The notes under the pieces: generated by a model
What the model was told of the DNA's origin: nothing
Databases searched by the model: none
Seen by the model: only the letters and a program-made list of their open reading frames with translations
Assembly: GCF_021654135.1 (NCBI RefSeq)
Contig: NZ_JAKGSD010000027.1
Coordinates: forward strand, 50,286 to 114,285
Reading direction: 5' to 3'
DNA length: 64,000 nucleotides
Source of the DNA: Amycolatopsis tucumanensis
Lineage (GTDB): Bacteria > Actinomycetota > Actinomycetes > Mycobacteriales > Pseudonocardiaceae
Position numbers and translations under genes: made by a program
Shown: piece after piece, positions 16,227-25,900 of the stretch
Layout: each line of letters begins with the position of its first letter
How positions within the stretch are numbered: the stretch's first letter is position 1

Positions 16227-17093
16227 GTGCTGACCGTGCTGCTGGCCGTGCTCGCCGCCGTCGCGAACGCCGCGGGTGCCGTTCTCCAGCGGGCCGGGGC
16301 GCGGAAGCAGCAGGGCAGCGACCTGGACGTCGGCGCGCTCAAGGGGCTCGTCCGGACCCCGGTGTGGGTCGCGGGGGTCGTCGTCATGCTCACCGGGCTC
16401 GTGTTGCAGGCGGCGGCGCTCGCGACCGGGCCGATCGTCCTCATCCAGCCGATCATGGTGTCCGAGCTGGCGGTCACGCTCGTCCTAGCGGGGCTGGTCT
16501 TCCGCACCCGCCTCGGCATCCGGGACTGGGTCGCCGCGGTCGGGATGGCCGTCTCGGTCGGGCTGCTGCTGTTCGCGCTCGCCCCGGGCGGTGGGGACAC
16601 CCGCGGCGTCTCGGCGCTGGAGTGGCTGCTCGGCTGCGCCGTGACGATCACCTGTGTGGCCGTGCTGTTCGTGGCGGGCAAGCGGGACGAGACCACCCAC
16701 AGCGCGGCCTTCCTCGGCGCGGCGGCGGGGTTGTGGTTCGGGTTCACCGCGGTCCTCATGGCCGGGGTGACCGCGGCGCTCACGGCGGGCGGCGTGCCGG
16801 GGTTGTTCAAAGCCTGGCAGACCTACGCGATGCTCGTCGCCGGGCCGGCCGGGTTCTTCCTGCTGCAGACAGCACTCCGGGCCGGGCGGCTCGTCGCCGC
16901 CCAGCCCGGGCTCGTCCTGGCCAACCCGCTCGTCGCGCTGGGCTGGGGCCTGCTGGTGTTCGGGGAGCACGTCCGCGGCGGGCCGTGGATCGCGCTGGAA
17001 CTGGTGGCCGCCGGCGGCCTGGCCGGGTGCACCGTGCTGCTGGCCGGATCGCCGCTGCTGCGCGACGAGGACCCGGCCCCGCAGCCCGCCTGA
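16227..17093 (+). CDS. DMT-superfamily (EamA/NIPA-like) membrane transporter
   Basis: Hydrophobic protein of 288 residues with nine or so predicted membrane helices, beginning LTVLLAVLAAVANAAGAVLQRAG and including TGPIVLIQPIMVSELAVTLVLAG and LVLANPLVALGWGLLVFGE. That internal pattern is typical of DMT permeases annotated EamA or NIPA-like; cargo is unknown. GTG 16227 is the best start because upstream in-frame sequence is the proline-rich low-complexity region; the ribosome-binding site is weak. Its stop is one base from the stop of the convergent DoxX gene, leaving no room for a terminator between them. Confidence 0.8.
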   Translation: MLTVLLAVLAAVANAAGAVLQRAGARKQQGSDLDVGALKGLVRTPVWVAGVVVMLTGLVLQAAALATGPIVLIQPIMVSELAVTLVLAGLVFRTRLGIRDWVAAVGMAVSVGLLLFALAPGGGDTRGVSALEWLLGCAVTITCVAVLFVAGKRDETTHSAAFLGAAAGLWFGFTAVLMAGVTAALTAGGVPGLFKAWQTYAMLVAGPAGFFLLQTALRAGRLVAAQPGLVLANPLVALGWGLLVFGEHVRGGPWIALELVAAGGLAGCTVLLAGSPLLRDEDPAPQPA

Positions 17094-17094
17094 C

Positions 17095-17541
17095 TCACAC
17101 CCCGGCCGGGACGCGCTCCACCCGCTCGGCGGCGCGGCGCCGCAGCAGGCCGCTCAGCGCGAACCGGCCCGGGCCGGCCACCGCGATCAGCAGGAACACC
17201 CACGCGTACAGCGCCGCGGTCTCGCCCATGTTCTGCAGCGGCAGCAGGGCCAGCGGCTGGTGCACGGTGAAGTAGGCGTAGGCCATCGCGCCGGAGCAGA
17301 TCAGCGCCGCGCCCCGGGTGCCGAGGCCGAGCATCACCAGCACCCCGCCGCCCAGCTCGATGACGCTCGCCCACCAGGCCGGCCACGCCCCGAGCGGCGC
17401 GCCGGCGCCCTGTCCGTCCATCCCGCCGAACGCGCCGAACCCCTGCAGGCCATGAAAGGCGAACAACAGTCCGACCACTATGCGGACGACGCCCAGGACG
17501 ACGGGGGTGAGCTGGGTCTGCGAAACCGGAATGCGAGCCAT
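17095..17541 (-). CDS. DoxX family membrane protein
   Basis: Protein of 148 residues with four membrane helices. The segment VVRIVVGLLFAFHGLQGFGAFGG (residues ~18-40), then WWASVIELGGGVLVMLGLGTR and YAYFTVHQP, is diagnostic of DoxX/DoxD-like proteins; some actinobacterial members act with superoxide dismutase and a thiol oxidase in redox stress, but no such partner is here. ATG 17541 follows GGAGGAAGGA, a strong ribosome-binding site. Encoded downstream of, and in the same direction as, two small membrane-protein paralogues. Confidence 0.85.
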   Translation of the reverse strand: MARIPVSQTQLTPVVLGVVRIVVGLLFAFHGLQGFGAFGGMDGQGAGAPLGAWPAWWASVIELGGGVLVMLGLGTRGAALICSGAMAYAYFTVHQPLALLPLQNMGETAALYAWVFLLIAVAGPGRFALSGLLRRRAAERVERVPAGV

Positions 17542-17632
17542 GATCGATCCTTCCTCCGAAGTTGCTGTCATCAACACGTCGAAGGAACCCGGGCCGGATC
17601 GACAACTCGCCCCGATTATTTTTCCGGCGAGG

Positions 17633-18211
17633 TCACCACTGCTGCGGCGGCGGGCCGTAACCCGGCGGCGGCGCCTGGTAGGGGCCGGGCTGCTGCGGCG
17701 GGCGCTTGCCCCACTCGCACCAGCGCGCGGTGAGCGGCACCAGGGCGAGGACCAGCGTGGCGATCGCGGGCGACAACACGGCCAGCAGACCGCCGACGCC
17801 GCCACCGATCGCCGCCGCGCTGTCGAATTCGCTGCTGAACCGGTCGTCCGAGGACAGCACGATCAACGCGACGAGGCCCTGCACGATGTGCAGCGCGCTG
17901 CCCGCGGCGACGAGCCAACGGCCCGCGGACTTGCGCAGGAACAGCAGGATCGCGCCGGGCAGCAGGGTGGCGAACTCGATCAGGTACACCGTGCCCTGGA
18001 AGATCACGAGCCACTTGAGGTCCTCGACCACGTCGTCGAGGACGCCGAAGTTGGCGATCCCGATGGCGACGCCCCACAGGGCGCCGAGGACGGCGAGCAC
18101 CCCGGCGGTGATCGCGGTGCCACCGCTGGGCGGCTGCTGGACGGAGTACTGCTCGCCCGGGTAGGGCGGGGGCGCGGCCGGGTACTGGCCCGGCTGGGGC
18201 GGGTACGTCAT
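17633..18211 (-). CDS. Four-helix membrane protein with Pro/Tyr-rich ends (paralogue A)
   Basis: Protein of 192 residues. The N-terminal ~30 residues are Pro/Gln/Tyr-rich (MTYPPQPGQYPAAPPPYPG), followed by GGTAITAGVLAVLGALWG and three further membrane helices; the C-terminus is again Pro/Gln/Gly-rich, ending PPPQQW. It is clearly homologous to the next gene upstream: shared blocks are GGTAITAGVL.xLGALW, FxRKxAGRWL, GSALHxVQxLVA and a C-terminal ARWC. No known domain or enzyme motif. ATG 18211 is chosen by alignment with the paralogue. An 18-base element 57 bases upstream of its start is shared with the paralogue. Confidence 0.72.
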   Translation of the reverse strand: MTYPPQPGQYPAAPPPYPGEQYSVQQPPSGGTAITAGVLAVLGALWGVAIGIANFGVLDDVVEDLKWLVIFQGTVYLIEFATLLPGAILLFLRKSAGRWLVAAGSALHIVQGLVALIVLSSDDRFSSEFDSAAAIGGGVGGLLAVLSPAIATLVLALVPLTARWCEWGKRPPQQPGPYQAPPPGYGPPPQQW

Positions 18212-18267
18212 GGGAACCTTCCGATCGGACTTGACCGGCGTGATCCAAACAGACGAGCCGCCCGCGC

Positions 18268-18285
18268 GTGGCGGAAGTGACCGAT
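18268..18285 (-). promoter_or_regulatory. Duplicated upstream element, copy 1
   Basis: GTGGCGGAAGTGACCGAT (plus-strand reading) starts 57 bases upstream of the paralogue A start codon. The identical 18-mer lies at exactly the same distance from the paralogue B start, so promoter and gene were duplicated together and this element has resisted drift, suggesting a regulator or RNA-polymerase contact. Confidence 0.55.
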
Positions 18286-18297
18286 TCGCGACCCGGA

Positions 18298-18810
18298 TCA
18301 CCACTGCGAGTGAGGCGCCCAGGTGTACGGGCCGGGCCGCGGCGCGCACCACCGCGCGGTCGCCGGGACCAGCGCCATCACCAGCGTCACGACGGCGGGC
18401 AGGATCTGCAGGAACACGATCGCGAAGTCGCCGTGGACGTAGGACGGCCCGGCCTTGTCGACGTAGACCAGGTCGGCCAGCTCGTACCCGACGCCGGCGA
18501 CGAGGGTCTGGACGACGTGCAGCGCGCTGCCGCCCACCAGCAGCCACCGCCCGGCGGCCTTCCGGGAGAACAGCAGCACCGCCCCGGTCAGCAACAGCAC
18601 GAACTCGACCAGGTAGCCCATGCCGCGCATGCCGAGGACCCACTGCACGCCGGTGGCGGTCTCGTCGATCGCGGCGAGGTTCGTGACCGCGGCCGCGATC
18701 GCCCACAGGGCGCCAAGGCACCCCAGGACGCCGGCGGTGATGGCCGTGCCGCCGCGCGGCTGCCGCGGGCGCTGGAACGGACCGGACGGGGGCGGAGGCG
18801 GAAACGTCAT
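18298..18810 (-). CDS. Four-helix membrane protein with Pro-rich N-terminus (paralogue B)
   Basis: Protein of 170 residues, homologous to the downstream gene at 17633-18211 across the whole membrane region (GGTAITAGVLGCLGALW; RKAAGRWLLVGGSALHVVQ; ATARWC). The N-terminal tail is shorter (MTFPPPPPSGPF) and the C-terminus ends HSQW versus QQW in its partner. Four membrane helices, no recognised domain. ATG 18810 was chosen over an in-frame ATG 12 bases upstream because it aligns with the paralogue. Divergent from the thioesterase gene. Function unknown; the pair may form a heteromeric membrane complex. Confidence 0.72.
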   Translation of the reverse strand: MTFPPPPPSGPFQRPRQPRGGTAITAGVLGCLGALWAIAAAVTNLAAIDETATGVQWVLGMRGMGYLVEFVLLLTGAVLLFSRKAAGRWLLVGGSALHVVQTLVAGVGYELADLVYVDKAGPSYVHGDFAIVFLQILPAVVTLVMALVPATARWCAPRPGPYTWAPHSQW

Positions 18811-18866
18811 GTGCCGACCCATCTCGCGGGGGACCGCTCCGATCACAGCAGGAGTTCCCGCCCGGT

Positions 18867-18884
18867 GTGGCGGAAGTGACCGAT
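18867..18884 (-). promoter_or_regulatory. Duplicated upstream element, copy 2
   Basis: Same 18 bases as at 18268-18285, again 57 bases upstream of the gene start (paralogue B at 18810). It also lies 33 bases ahead of the divergent thioesterase start at 18918 and might serve both. Confidence 0.55.
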
Positions 18885-18917
18885 CCGGGACCTGAGTTCG
18901 ACGCCTAAGATCACCCG

Positions 18918-19709
18918 GTGGCCCAGACCGAGCAGCAGCAGGCGTTCTTCACCGCCGACGGCGACGAGCTGGCCCCGGCTCCGGTGGCGCGCAGCTGGTG
19001 GAACCCGGAGATGATCCACGGCCGCCTGCTGGGCGGGCTCGCCGCGCGGGCGCTGGAACGCGAACAAGCCGCGCCGGGCCTGCACTTCAGCAGGCTGACC
19101 GTGGACCTGTTCCGCAACGCGCCGCTCGCCCCGGTGCGCGTCGAGACCGCGCTCGTGCGCCACGGGCGCCGCATCCGGGTCGCGGATGCCCTGGTGCACG
19201 GCGCGACGGGGCTCGTCGCCCGCGCGACGGCGGTGTTGCTGCGCAGCGGTGAGCAGCCCGCCGCGCCCGTCCCGGCCACCCCGGCCTGGGACGCGCCGCC
19301 GCCCGAGGAACTGTGGGAGCCGCGGGAACAGGGCTGGGCGATCTGGCGGTTCGACGAGCACAACCAGCCGCTGCGCACGGGCCGCGGAACCGGGCGGCGG
19401 CGGGCGTGGCTGCGTGAGTCGCGGGAACTGGTCGAGGGCGAGGCGCTGTCGCCGTTCGTGCGGGCCGCGCTGGCCGCCGACACCGCGAGCCCGCTCGCCC
19501 ACGCCAGCGCCGGGAGCCTGGACTTCATCAACGCCGACTACACGTTGTCGCTGAGCCGCTTGCCGCTGTCGGACGCCATCGGACTGGAGTCCTCGGGTCA
19601 CCTCAGCGAGGACGGGATCGCCGTCGGGCACTGCACCCTGCACGACACCGCCGGGCCGATCGGGTTCTGCCTCACCACGGCGGTCGCGAACCCGGGCCGC
19701 AAGGGCTGA
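18918..19709 (+). CDS. Acyl-CoA thioesterase family protein (double hot-dog)
   Basis: Protein of 263 residues of the TesB-like thioesterase superfamily (4HBT_3 type). The N-terminal hot-dog contains RSWWNPEMIHGRLLGGLAARAL and LTVDLFRNAPLAPVRVETALVR; the second repeat ends DAIGLESSGHLSEDGIAVGHCTLHDTAG. The pattern HGRLLGG matches the conserved helix of this group. Predicted to hydrolyse acyl-CoA thioesters; chain preference unknown. GTG 18918 is the only good start, 107 bases from the divergent paralogue B start. Cytosolic, no signal peptide. Confidence 0.85.
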   Translation: MAQTEQQQAFFTADGDELAPAPVARSWWNPEMIHGRLLGGLAARALEREQAAPGLHFSRLTVDLFRNAPLAPVRVETALVRHGRRIRVADALVHGATGLVARATAVLLRSGEQPAAPVPATPAWDAPPPEELWEPREQGWAIWRFDEHNQPLRTGRGTGRRRAWLRESRELVEGEALSPFVRAALAADTASPLAHASAGSLDFINADYTLSLSRLPLSDAIGLESSGHLSEDGIAVGHCTLHDTAGPIGFCLTTAVANPGRKG

Positions 19710-19770
19710 CAGTCCCGTTTGGGCGGCCGACCGTCGGGAATCCCGACCGGATCACCGATGGGAGGCTCCC

Positions 19771-19959
19771 ATGAACGGCAACGCGAACAACCAGCCGGAG
19801 TCGGCGCCGGGGATCCCGGAGTCCGATCCGCCGCAGGGCGGCCCGAACGCCGACAACGACACGCCCAACCCGGCCGACCTCGCACCCGGCTTCGGCGGCA
19901 CGTCCCGCACCCGGCCGCTGAGCACCGAGGAGGAGGACCAGACCGGCAACGGCTCGTGA
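19771..19959 (+). CDS. Small acidic hydrophilic hypothetical protein
   Basis: Sixty-two residues, rich in Asn, Pro, Gly, Asp and Glu, with no hydrophobic core (MNGNANNQPESAPG...TEEEDQTGNGS), so likely disordered. ATG 19771 has an excellent GGGAGG 7 bases upstream, which is the main reason to accept it. No family recognised. It stands alone between the thioesterase and isochorismatase genes. Confidence 0.55.
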   Translation: MNGNANNQPESAPGIPESDPPQGGPNADNDTPNPADLAPGFGGTSRTRPLSTEEEDQTGNGS

Positions 19960-20028
19960 CCGGATCGGTCCGGACTCCGGCCTGATCCAGCCTGCCGTCG
20001 CCGGCGCCGGAACCGCAGACTCGACGGC

Positions 20029-20622
20029 ATGAACGAAGCACTCGTCGTCGTGGACATTCAGGAGTCGTTCCGGCAGCGGCCGGGCTGGCGGCTCACCGCG
20101 AACCCCGCGGTGGCGGAACGGGCGGCCCTGCTCGCCGAGCACACGCGCGCACGCGGCGGGCTCGTGTGCTGGGTCCTGCACAGCGAACCCGGCAGCGGCA
20201 CGGTGTTCGACCCCGCGCTCGGCCACGTCCGGCTGATGGACGGGCTGACGCCTGCCGAGGGCGAGCCGCTGCTCACCAAGACCGCGCACAACGCCTTCAC
20301 CACCACGAACCTGCAGCAGATCCTGGTGTCGCGTGGAATCCGGCGGCTCACCGTCTGCGGCATCCGCACCGAGCAGTGCTGCGAGACGACCGCCCGGCTG
20401 GCGTCCGATCTGGGCTACGACGTCACCTTCGTGACCGACGCGACGACCACCGACCCGATCCCGCACCGGGACGCCCCTGCCGGGCGCACGCCGGAGGAGA
20501 TCCTCGCCGATCCGCGCACCCTCGGCACGGACGAGATCATCGCCCGCACCGAGTACGCGCTGGCCGGACGGTTCGCCGCGATCCGCGGCGTCGCCGAGCT
20601 GACCGGAGTGGGCGTAGGCTGA
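20029..20622 (+). CDS. Isochorismatase-family cysteine hydrolase
   Basis: Protein of 197 residues. The catalytic triad of the family is present: D9 (LVVVDIQ), K84 (LLTKTAHNAF) and C117 (GIRTEQCCETTA). Members include nicotinamidase, ureidoacrylate hydrolase and N-carbamoylsarcosine amidase; the short length and lack of a cap fit a small-amide hydrolase, substrate unknown. It is followed 7 bases later by a GlxA-type regulator, a common pairing in which the regulator (DJ-1/PfpI sensor plus AraC) controls the hydrolase gene. Confidence 0.88.
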   Translation: MNEALVVVDIQESFRQRPGWRLTANPAVAERAALLAEHTRARGGLVCWVLHSEPGSGTVFDPALGHVRLMDGLTPAEGEPLLTKTAHNAFTTTNLQQILVSRGIRRLTVCGIRTEQCCETTARLASDLGYDVTFVTDATTTDPIPHRDAPAGRTPEEILADPRTLGTDEIIARTEYALAGRFAAIRGVAELTGVGVG

Positions 20623-20629
20623 CCGGATC

Positions 20630-21538
20630 GTGACCCGTGTGGCCTTCGTGCTCCTCCCCCGCCTGCACTTGCTGGACCTCGCCGGGCCCGCGCAGGTGTT
20701 CTCGACAGCCCGCGACCTGGGGCTGGACTACGTGCTGGCCTACCTCGGTGAGCGCGCGACGGTGGAGACGGCGCAGGGCGTGCCGGTGACGGCGGAGCGG
20801 GACTGGCCGGACCTGTCCGCAGGCGATCTGGTGGTCGTCCCGGGGTGGCGGTCGCCGCGGCTGACGGCGGCGCCGCTCAGCGCGGCGGGGCTGGCGTGGG
20901 TGCGGGCGCACCACGAGCGGGGCGGCACGGTGGCGAGCGTGTGCTCGGGCGCCGACGCGCTGGGCCGGGCGGGCCTGCTGGACGGCCGCCGCTGCACGAC
21001 GCACCACGAGCTGCAGGACGAACTCGCGGAGCGCTACCCGGCGGCGACGGTGGTGCGGGACGTGTTGTTCGTGGTCGACGACCGGGTGGTGACGTCGGCC
21101 GGGATCGCGAGCGGCATCGACCTGGCCCTGCACCTCGTTGCTGCGCGGCACGGCCCGGCGGTGGCGGCGCGGGTGGCCAGATCGATGGTGGTGTACGCGC
21201 GCCGCAACGGCGACGAGCAGCAGGCCAGCGCGATGCTGCGGCACCGGTCGCACGTCAACGACACCGTCCACCGCCTCCAGGACCTCATCGACGCGCGGTT
21301 CGCCGGCCCGCTGAAACTGGCCGAACTGGCGGCCGCGGTGGGCTGCAGCGAGCGCACGGTGACGCGCCTGTTCACCCGCGCGACCGGGCTGACCCCGTTG
21401 CGGTACCAGCAGATGCTGCGGCTGGAACGCGCCGAGCACCTGATCGGCCACGGCTCGACGGTGGAAGCCGCCGCGCGGGCCGTGGGTTTCGAGGACGCCC
21501 GCATGCTGCGCCGGCTCCGCGCGCGCACCGGTCGCTGA
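20630..21538 (+). CDS. GlxA-type AraC regulator with DJ-1/PfpI domain
   Basis: Protein of 302 residues. Residues ~1-185 form a DJ-1/PfpI-like domain with the nucleophile-elbow region SVCSGADALGRAGLLDGRR and the THHE segment; residues ~200-302 carry two AraC helix-turn-helices (LAELAAAVGCSERTVTRLF; VEAAARAVGFEDARMLRR). It ends soon after the second helix, as usual. GTG 20630 is 7 bases after the hydrolase stop, so they form an operon. The elbow Cys is conserved but these domains normally sense ligands rather than catalyse. Confidence 0.9.
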   Translation: MTRVAFVLLPRLHLLDLAGPAQVFSTARDLGLDYVLAYLGERATVETAQGVPVTAERDWPDLSAGDLVVVPGWRSPRLTAAPLSAAGLAWVRAHHERGGTVASVCSGADALGRAGLLDGRRCTTHHELQDELAERYPAATVVRDVLFVVDDRVVTSAGIASGIDLALHLVAARHGPAVAARVARSMVVYARRNGDEQQASAMLRHRSHVNDTVHRLQDLIDARFAGPLKLAELAAAVGCSERTVTRLFTRATGLTPLRYQQMLRLERAEHLIGHGSTVEAAARAVGFEDARMLRRLRARTGR

Positions 21539-21632
21539 ACCGGGGGACCTCCGGCTCCGCGGCGGCGTGCCGGTGCCAAGATGGCGATCTTGGGGGACGT
21601 GGCAGGGGGCCGCGTCGTGACTGGGGGACACG

Positions 21633-22904
21633 ATGACGGCGCTCGGCCACGCACGACTCACCCACGCCCGCCTGCGCTGGATCACCCGTGCCGCCGCCGC
21701 GGTCCTCCTCCTCACCACGGTCGGCTGGGTTCTGCTGTTCCAGGGCTTCCTCGACCTGCACGTCTACCGCACCGGCGGCTTCGCCTGGCGCACCGGCACC
21801 GCGCTGTACGAGCCGGGCTTCGCGGCTCTCGTGCCGGGCATGCCGCTGCCCTTCACCTACCCGCCGTTCGCCGCGATCCTCTTCGCGCCCGTCGAGCTCC
21901 TGCCGTGGCACGTGGCCAAGTTCGCGATCAGCCTCGCGTCCGCGGCCGCCCTCGCGGTCACCACCACGATCACCGCCCGGCGCGTGATCGCCGACCGCGC
22001 CGCCGCGGACGCCCTCGGCATGTCGGTGGCCGTCCTGTGGGCCCTGTTCGAGCCGGCCCGGCAGACCATCGGGTTCGGGCAGATCAACCTGATCCTGATG
22101 GCTCTGGTCGCCGCCGACTGCCTGCTCCCCCGCACCCGCTGGCCCCGCGGTCTCCTGGTCGGCGTGGCCGCGGCGATCAAGCTCACCCCGGCCGTCTTCG
22201 TGCTGCTGTTCCTCCTCCGCGGCCGCTACCGGGCCGCCGCCACCGCCGTCGCGTCCTTCGCCACGTGCGGGCTCGCCGCCCTGCTGCTCGCGCCCCGCGA
22301 CTCGGCGCAGTACTGGCTGCACACCCTCTTCGACCCGGAACGCATCGGCGGCCTCGCCTACGCCTTCAACCAGAACATCCAGGCCGTCCTGGTCCGCCTG
22401 CTGCCCGCGAGCACCCCGCTGTGGGCCGTGCTCGCCGCCGCGGTGATGGCATTGGCCGCGGCCGCCGCGCGCCGTGCCCGCGACGACGTCACCGCCCTGC
22501 TCGCCATCGCCGCCGGCGGGCTCCTCGCGTCGCCAGTGAGCTGGTCGCACCACTGGGTCTGGGTCCTGCCCGCCGCCGTGGCCGTGCTCGTCCGCGCCCC
22601 GCGCTGGACCCCGGTCCTGCTGGTCTTCGCCGTCGGGCCGCACTCGTGGCTGCCGCAGACCCACGACCTCGAGATGCACTGGACGTGGTGGCAGCACCTG
22701 CTCGGCTCGTCCTACGTGCTGGTGACCATGGTCGCGCTGTATAGGTCGTTATACGCCGGGAATTCCACTCCGGCCGGAATCGTTGAACAAGACGGCCGCC
22801 GGTTTCGCCCGTCCCGATCTGGCGACACCGGCGGCCCTGGTACCGGCACCGCGCGCCCGGTAGCGTCCGGGAAGTCCGAGGACGTGATCAACACGGTGAG
22901 GTGA
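21633..22904 (+). CDS. GT87 (DUF2029) polyprenyl-phosphate-mannose mannosyltransferase
   Basis: Integral membrane glycosyltransferase of 423 residues with about ten helices. The N-terminal luminal loop contains FLDLHVYRTGG, with the conserved Asp expected for GT-C enzymes, and LPFTYPPFAAILFAP, IGFGQINLILMALV and SPVSWSHHWVWVLP follow: the standard GT87 pattern. Mycobacterial relatives add alpha-1,2-mannose to lipomannan or PIMs from polyprenyl-phosphomannose. The C-terminal ~45 residues after the last helix are hydrophilic and poorly conserved. Its stop lies 4 bases before the start of the acyl-CoA carboxylase gene, so the two may be co-transcribed. Confidence 0.85.
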   Translation: MTALGHARLTHARLRWITRAAAAVLLLTTVGWVLLFQGFLDLHVYRTGGFAWRTGTALYEPGFAALVPGMPLPFTYPPFAAILFAPVELLPWHVAKFAISLASAAALAVTTTITARRVIADRAAADALGMSVAVLWALFEPARQTIGFGQINLILMALVAADCLLPRTRWPRGLLVGVAAAIKLTPAVFVLLFLLRGRYRAAATAVASFATCGLAALLLAPRDSAQYWLHTLFDPERIGGLAYAFNQNIQAVLVRLLPASTPLWAVLAAAVMALAAAAARRARDDVTALLAIAAGGLLASPVSWSHHWVWVLPAAVAVLVRAPRWTPVLLVFAVGPHSWLPQTHDLEMHWTWWQHLLGSSYVLVTMVALYRSLYAGNSTPAGIVEQDGRRFRPSRSGDTGGPGTGTARPVASGKSEDVINTVR

Positions 22905-22908
22905 GACG

Positions 22909-25900
22909 GTGCCGTCCCTGCTCGTCGCGAACCGGGGCGAGATCGCCGTCCGGATCATGGGAACCGCCGCCGGACTGGGCTTCCGCACCGTCGCCGTGTA
23001 CCCCGAGGACGACGCCGAGTGCGCCCACGTCACCCGAGCCGACCACGCGGAACGCCTCGACGGCACCTACCTCGACGCGGCCGCGATCGTGGCCGCCGCG
23101 CAGCGCACCGGCTGCGATTTCCTCCACCCCGGCTACGGTTTCCTCGCCGAGAGCCCCGAACTCTCCCGCCGCTGCGCCGAGGCCGGAATCCGCTTCGCCG
23201 GACCGTCCCCGGAAGCCCTCGAACTGTTCGGCGACAAGACCCGAGCCCGCGCACGCGCCCGTGAGCTGGGCATTCCCGTCCTCGCGGGCACCGACGGCCC
23301 CACCGACCCGGCCACGGCCGAGGCGTTCTTCGCCGAGCACGGCGCCGTGATGGTCAAGGCGCTGGCCGGTGGCGGCGGCCGCGGCATGCGGCCGGTGACC
23401 GACGCCGCCGACCTGCCCGCCGCGCTGCGCCGGTGCGCCTCCGAGGCCGCGGCCGCGTTCGGTGACGGCTCGGTCTACCTCGAACGACTCCTCCCCCGCG
23501 CCCGCCACATCGAGGTGCAGATCGCCGCCGACGGCGAGACGGTGCTCGCGCTCGGCGACCGGGACTGCAGTCTCCAGCGACGACGCCAGAAGCTCGTCGA
23601 GATCGCGCCCGCGGCGCTTGACTGGGACCTGCGAAAGCGTTTGCACCAGGCGGCCACCGCGCTCATCGGGTCCACTGTGTACCGCGGCCTGGCCACTGTG
23701 GAGTTCCTGGTCGACGGCGGTGAATTCGTGTTCCTGGAGGTGAACCCGCGGCTCCAGGTCGAGCACACCGTCACCGAGGAGGTCACCGGGCTCGACCTGG
23801 TCGAGATCAGCCTTCGCCTCGCCGCGGGCGAGTCGCTGGACCGCACTGTCCCCGAGCCGCGCGGGGTGGCGCTCCAGGCCCGCGTCAACACCGAAACGGT
23901 GCGGCCGGACGGCACCGTGTTGCCCGGCGGCGGCGCGCTCACCGCGTTCCAGCCGCCCACCGGGCGCGGCATTCGTGTGGACACCCACGGCTACCCGGGC
24001 TACGCGGGCAACCCGCGCTACGACTCGTTGCTGGCCAAGGTGATCGTGACCGGACCCGACCTCGCCGCGGCCGCCGCACGGGCCCGCCGCGCGCTCGGCG
24101 AGTTCGCCGTCGCCGGACCGCCGACGAACCTCGCCCTGCTCCGGGCGCTGCTGGCCGAACCGCTCGACGCGGTCGACACCACGTTCGTGGACCGCCGCCT
24201 GCCGGACCTGGTGGACAAGATCACCGGACCGGCCGCCGCGCCGGGCACGGTCACCGCGCCGCAGCAGGGTGTCGTGGTGCAGGTGTGCGTGGCCGAGGGC
24301 GAGACCGTCACGGCCGGTGCGGAACTCGTCGTGCTCGAAGCCATGAAGATGGAGCACGTGATCACCGCCGAGCGGGGCGGCGTCGTGCTCGGCGTCGCGG
24401 TCAAACCGGGCGACACCGTGACCGCCGGGGCGGTGCTGGTGACCCTGCGGGAGAACGGCGACACGACCACGGCCGGCGAGGTGACCGAGGCCGACCTGGA
24501 CCACGTGCGGCCGGACCTCGCGGAAACCCTGGCGCGGCACGAGATCGGCTTGGACGCCGCCCGCCCGGACACGGTGCGCAAGCGCCACTCCGCCGGGCGG
24601 CGGACCGCGCGCGAGAACGTCGCAGACCTGTGCGACCCCGGCAGCTTCACCGAGTACGGCGCACTCGCGATCGCCGCGCAGCGCCGCCGCCGGGACCTCG
24701 GCGACCTGATCCGCCGCACCCCCGCCGACGGCATGATCACCGGCACCGCGACCGTCGGCGGCCGTCCGGTCGTGGTGCTGGCCTACGACTACACCGTGCT
24801 CGCCGGCACGCAGGGCGTGCACAACCACCGCAAGACCGACCGGATGCTGCGGATCGCGCGCGACCGGAAGCTGCCGGTCGTGCTGTTCGCCGAGGGCGGC
24901 GGTGGCCGGCCGGGTGACACCGACACCTCCGCGGTGGCCCAGCTGGACGTGCCGACGTTCCGGATGGCCGCCCAGCTGGCCGGCGAGGTGCCGACGGTCG
25001 CGATCGTCTCCGGCTACTGCTTCGCCGGGAACGCGGCGCTCGCCGGGGTGTGCGACGTGGTGATCGCGACCGAGGGCAGCTCGCTGGGCATGGGCGGCCC
25101 GGCGATGATCGAAGGCGGCGGGCTCGGTGTCGTCGCGCCCGGCGACGTCGGGCCGATGCCGGTGCAGTACGCCAACGGCGTCGTCGACGTGCTGGTCGCC
25201 GACGAGGCCGAAGCGGTGGACGTCGCGCGGCGTTACCTGTCCTATTTCACCGGCCCGGCCGAGGCGGGCGAGCCGCACGACCAGCGCCGGTTGCGGCACC
25301 TGGTCCCGGAGAACCGGGTCCGCGTCTACGACGTGCGGCCGGTTCTGTCCACAGTGGCCGATCCGGGCAGCCTGCTCGAACTGCGGTCCGGGTTCGGCGC
25401 GGGGGTGATCACCGCGCTGGCCCGGATCGGCGGGATCCCGGTGGGTGTGCTGGCGAACAACCCGGGCCACCTGGGCGGCGCGATCGACGGCGACGCCGCC
25501 GACAAGGCCACCCGGTTCGTGAACCTGTGCCGCGCCCATTCCCTGCCGGTGGTGTCCTTCGTGGACACTCCCGGGTTCATGGTGGGCCCGGAGGCCGAGA
25601 AGACCGCGACCGTGCGGCGGTTCGGGGACCTGTTCGTCGCCGGGGCGCGGCTGGCCGCGCCGCTGGTCGCGGTCGTGCTGCGCAAGGCCTACGGCCTGGG
25701 CGCGATGGCGATGACCGGCGGCTCCCTGCACGCGCCCGCGCTGACCGTGGCGTGGCCGACGGGCGAGTTCGGCGGCATGGGCCTGGAGGGCGCGGTGCGG
25801 CTGGGTTTCCGCAAGGAGCTGGAGTCGATCACCGACCCGGTGGCCCGCCACGCCCGCTACACCGAGCTGGTGGCCGAGTACTACGAGCGCGGCAAAGCCC

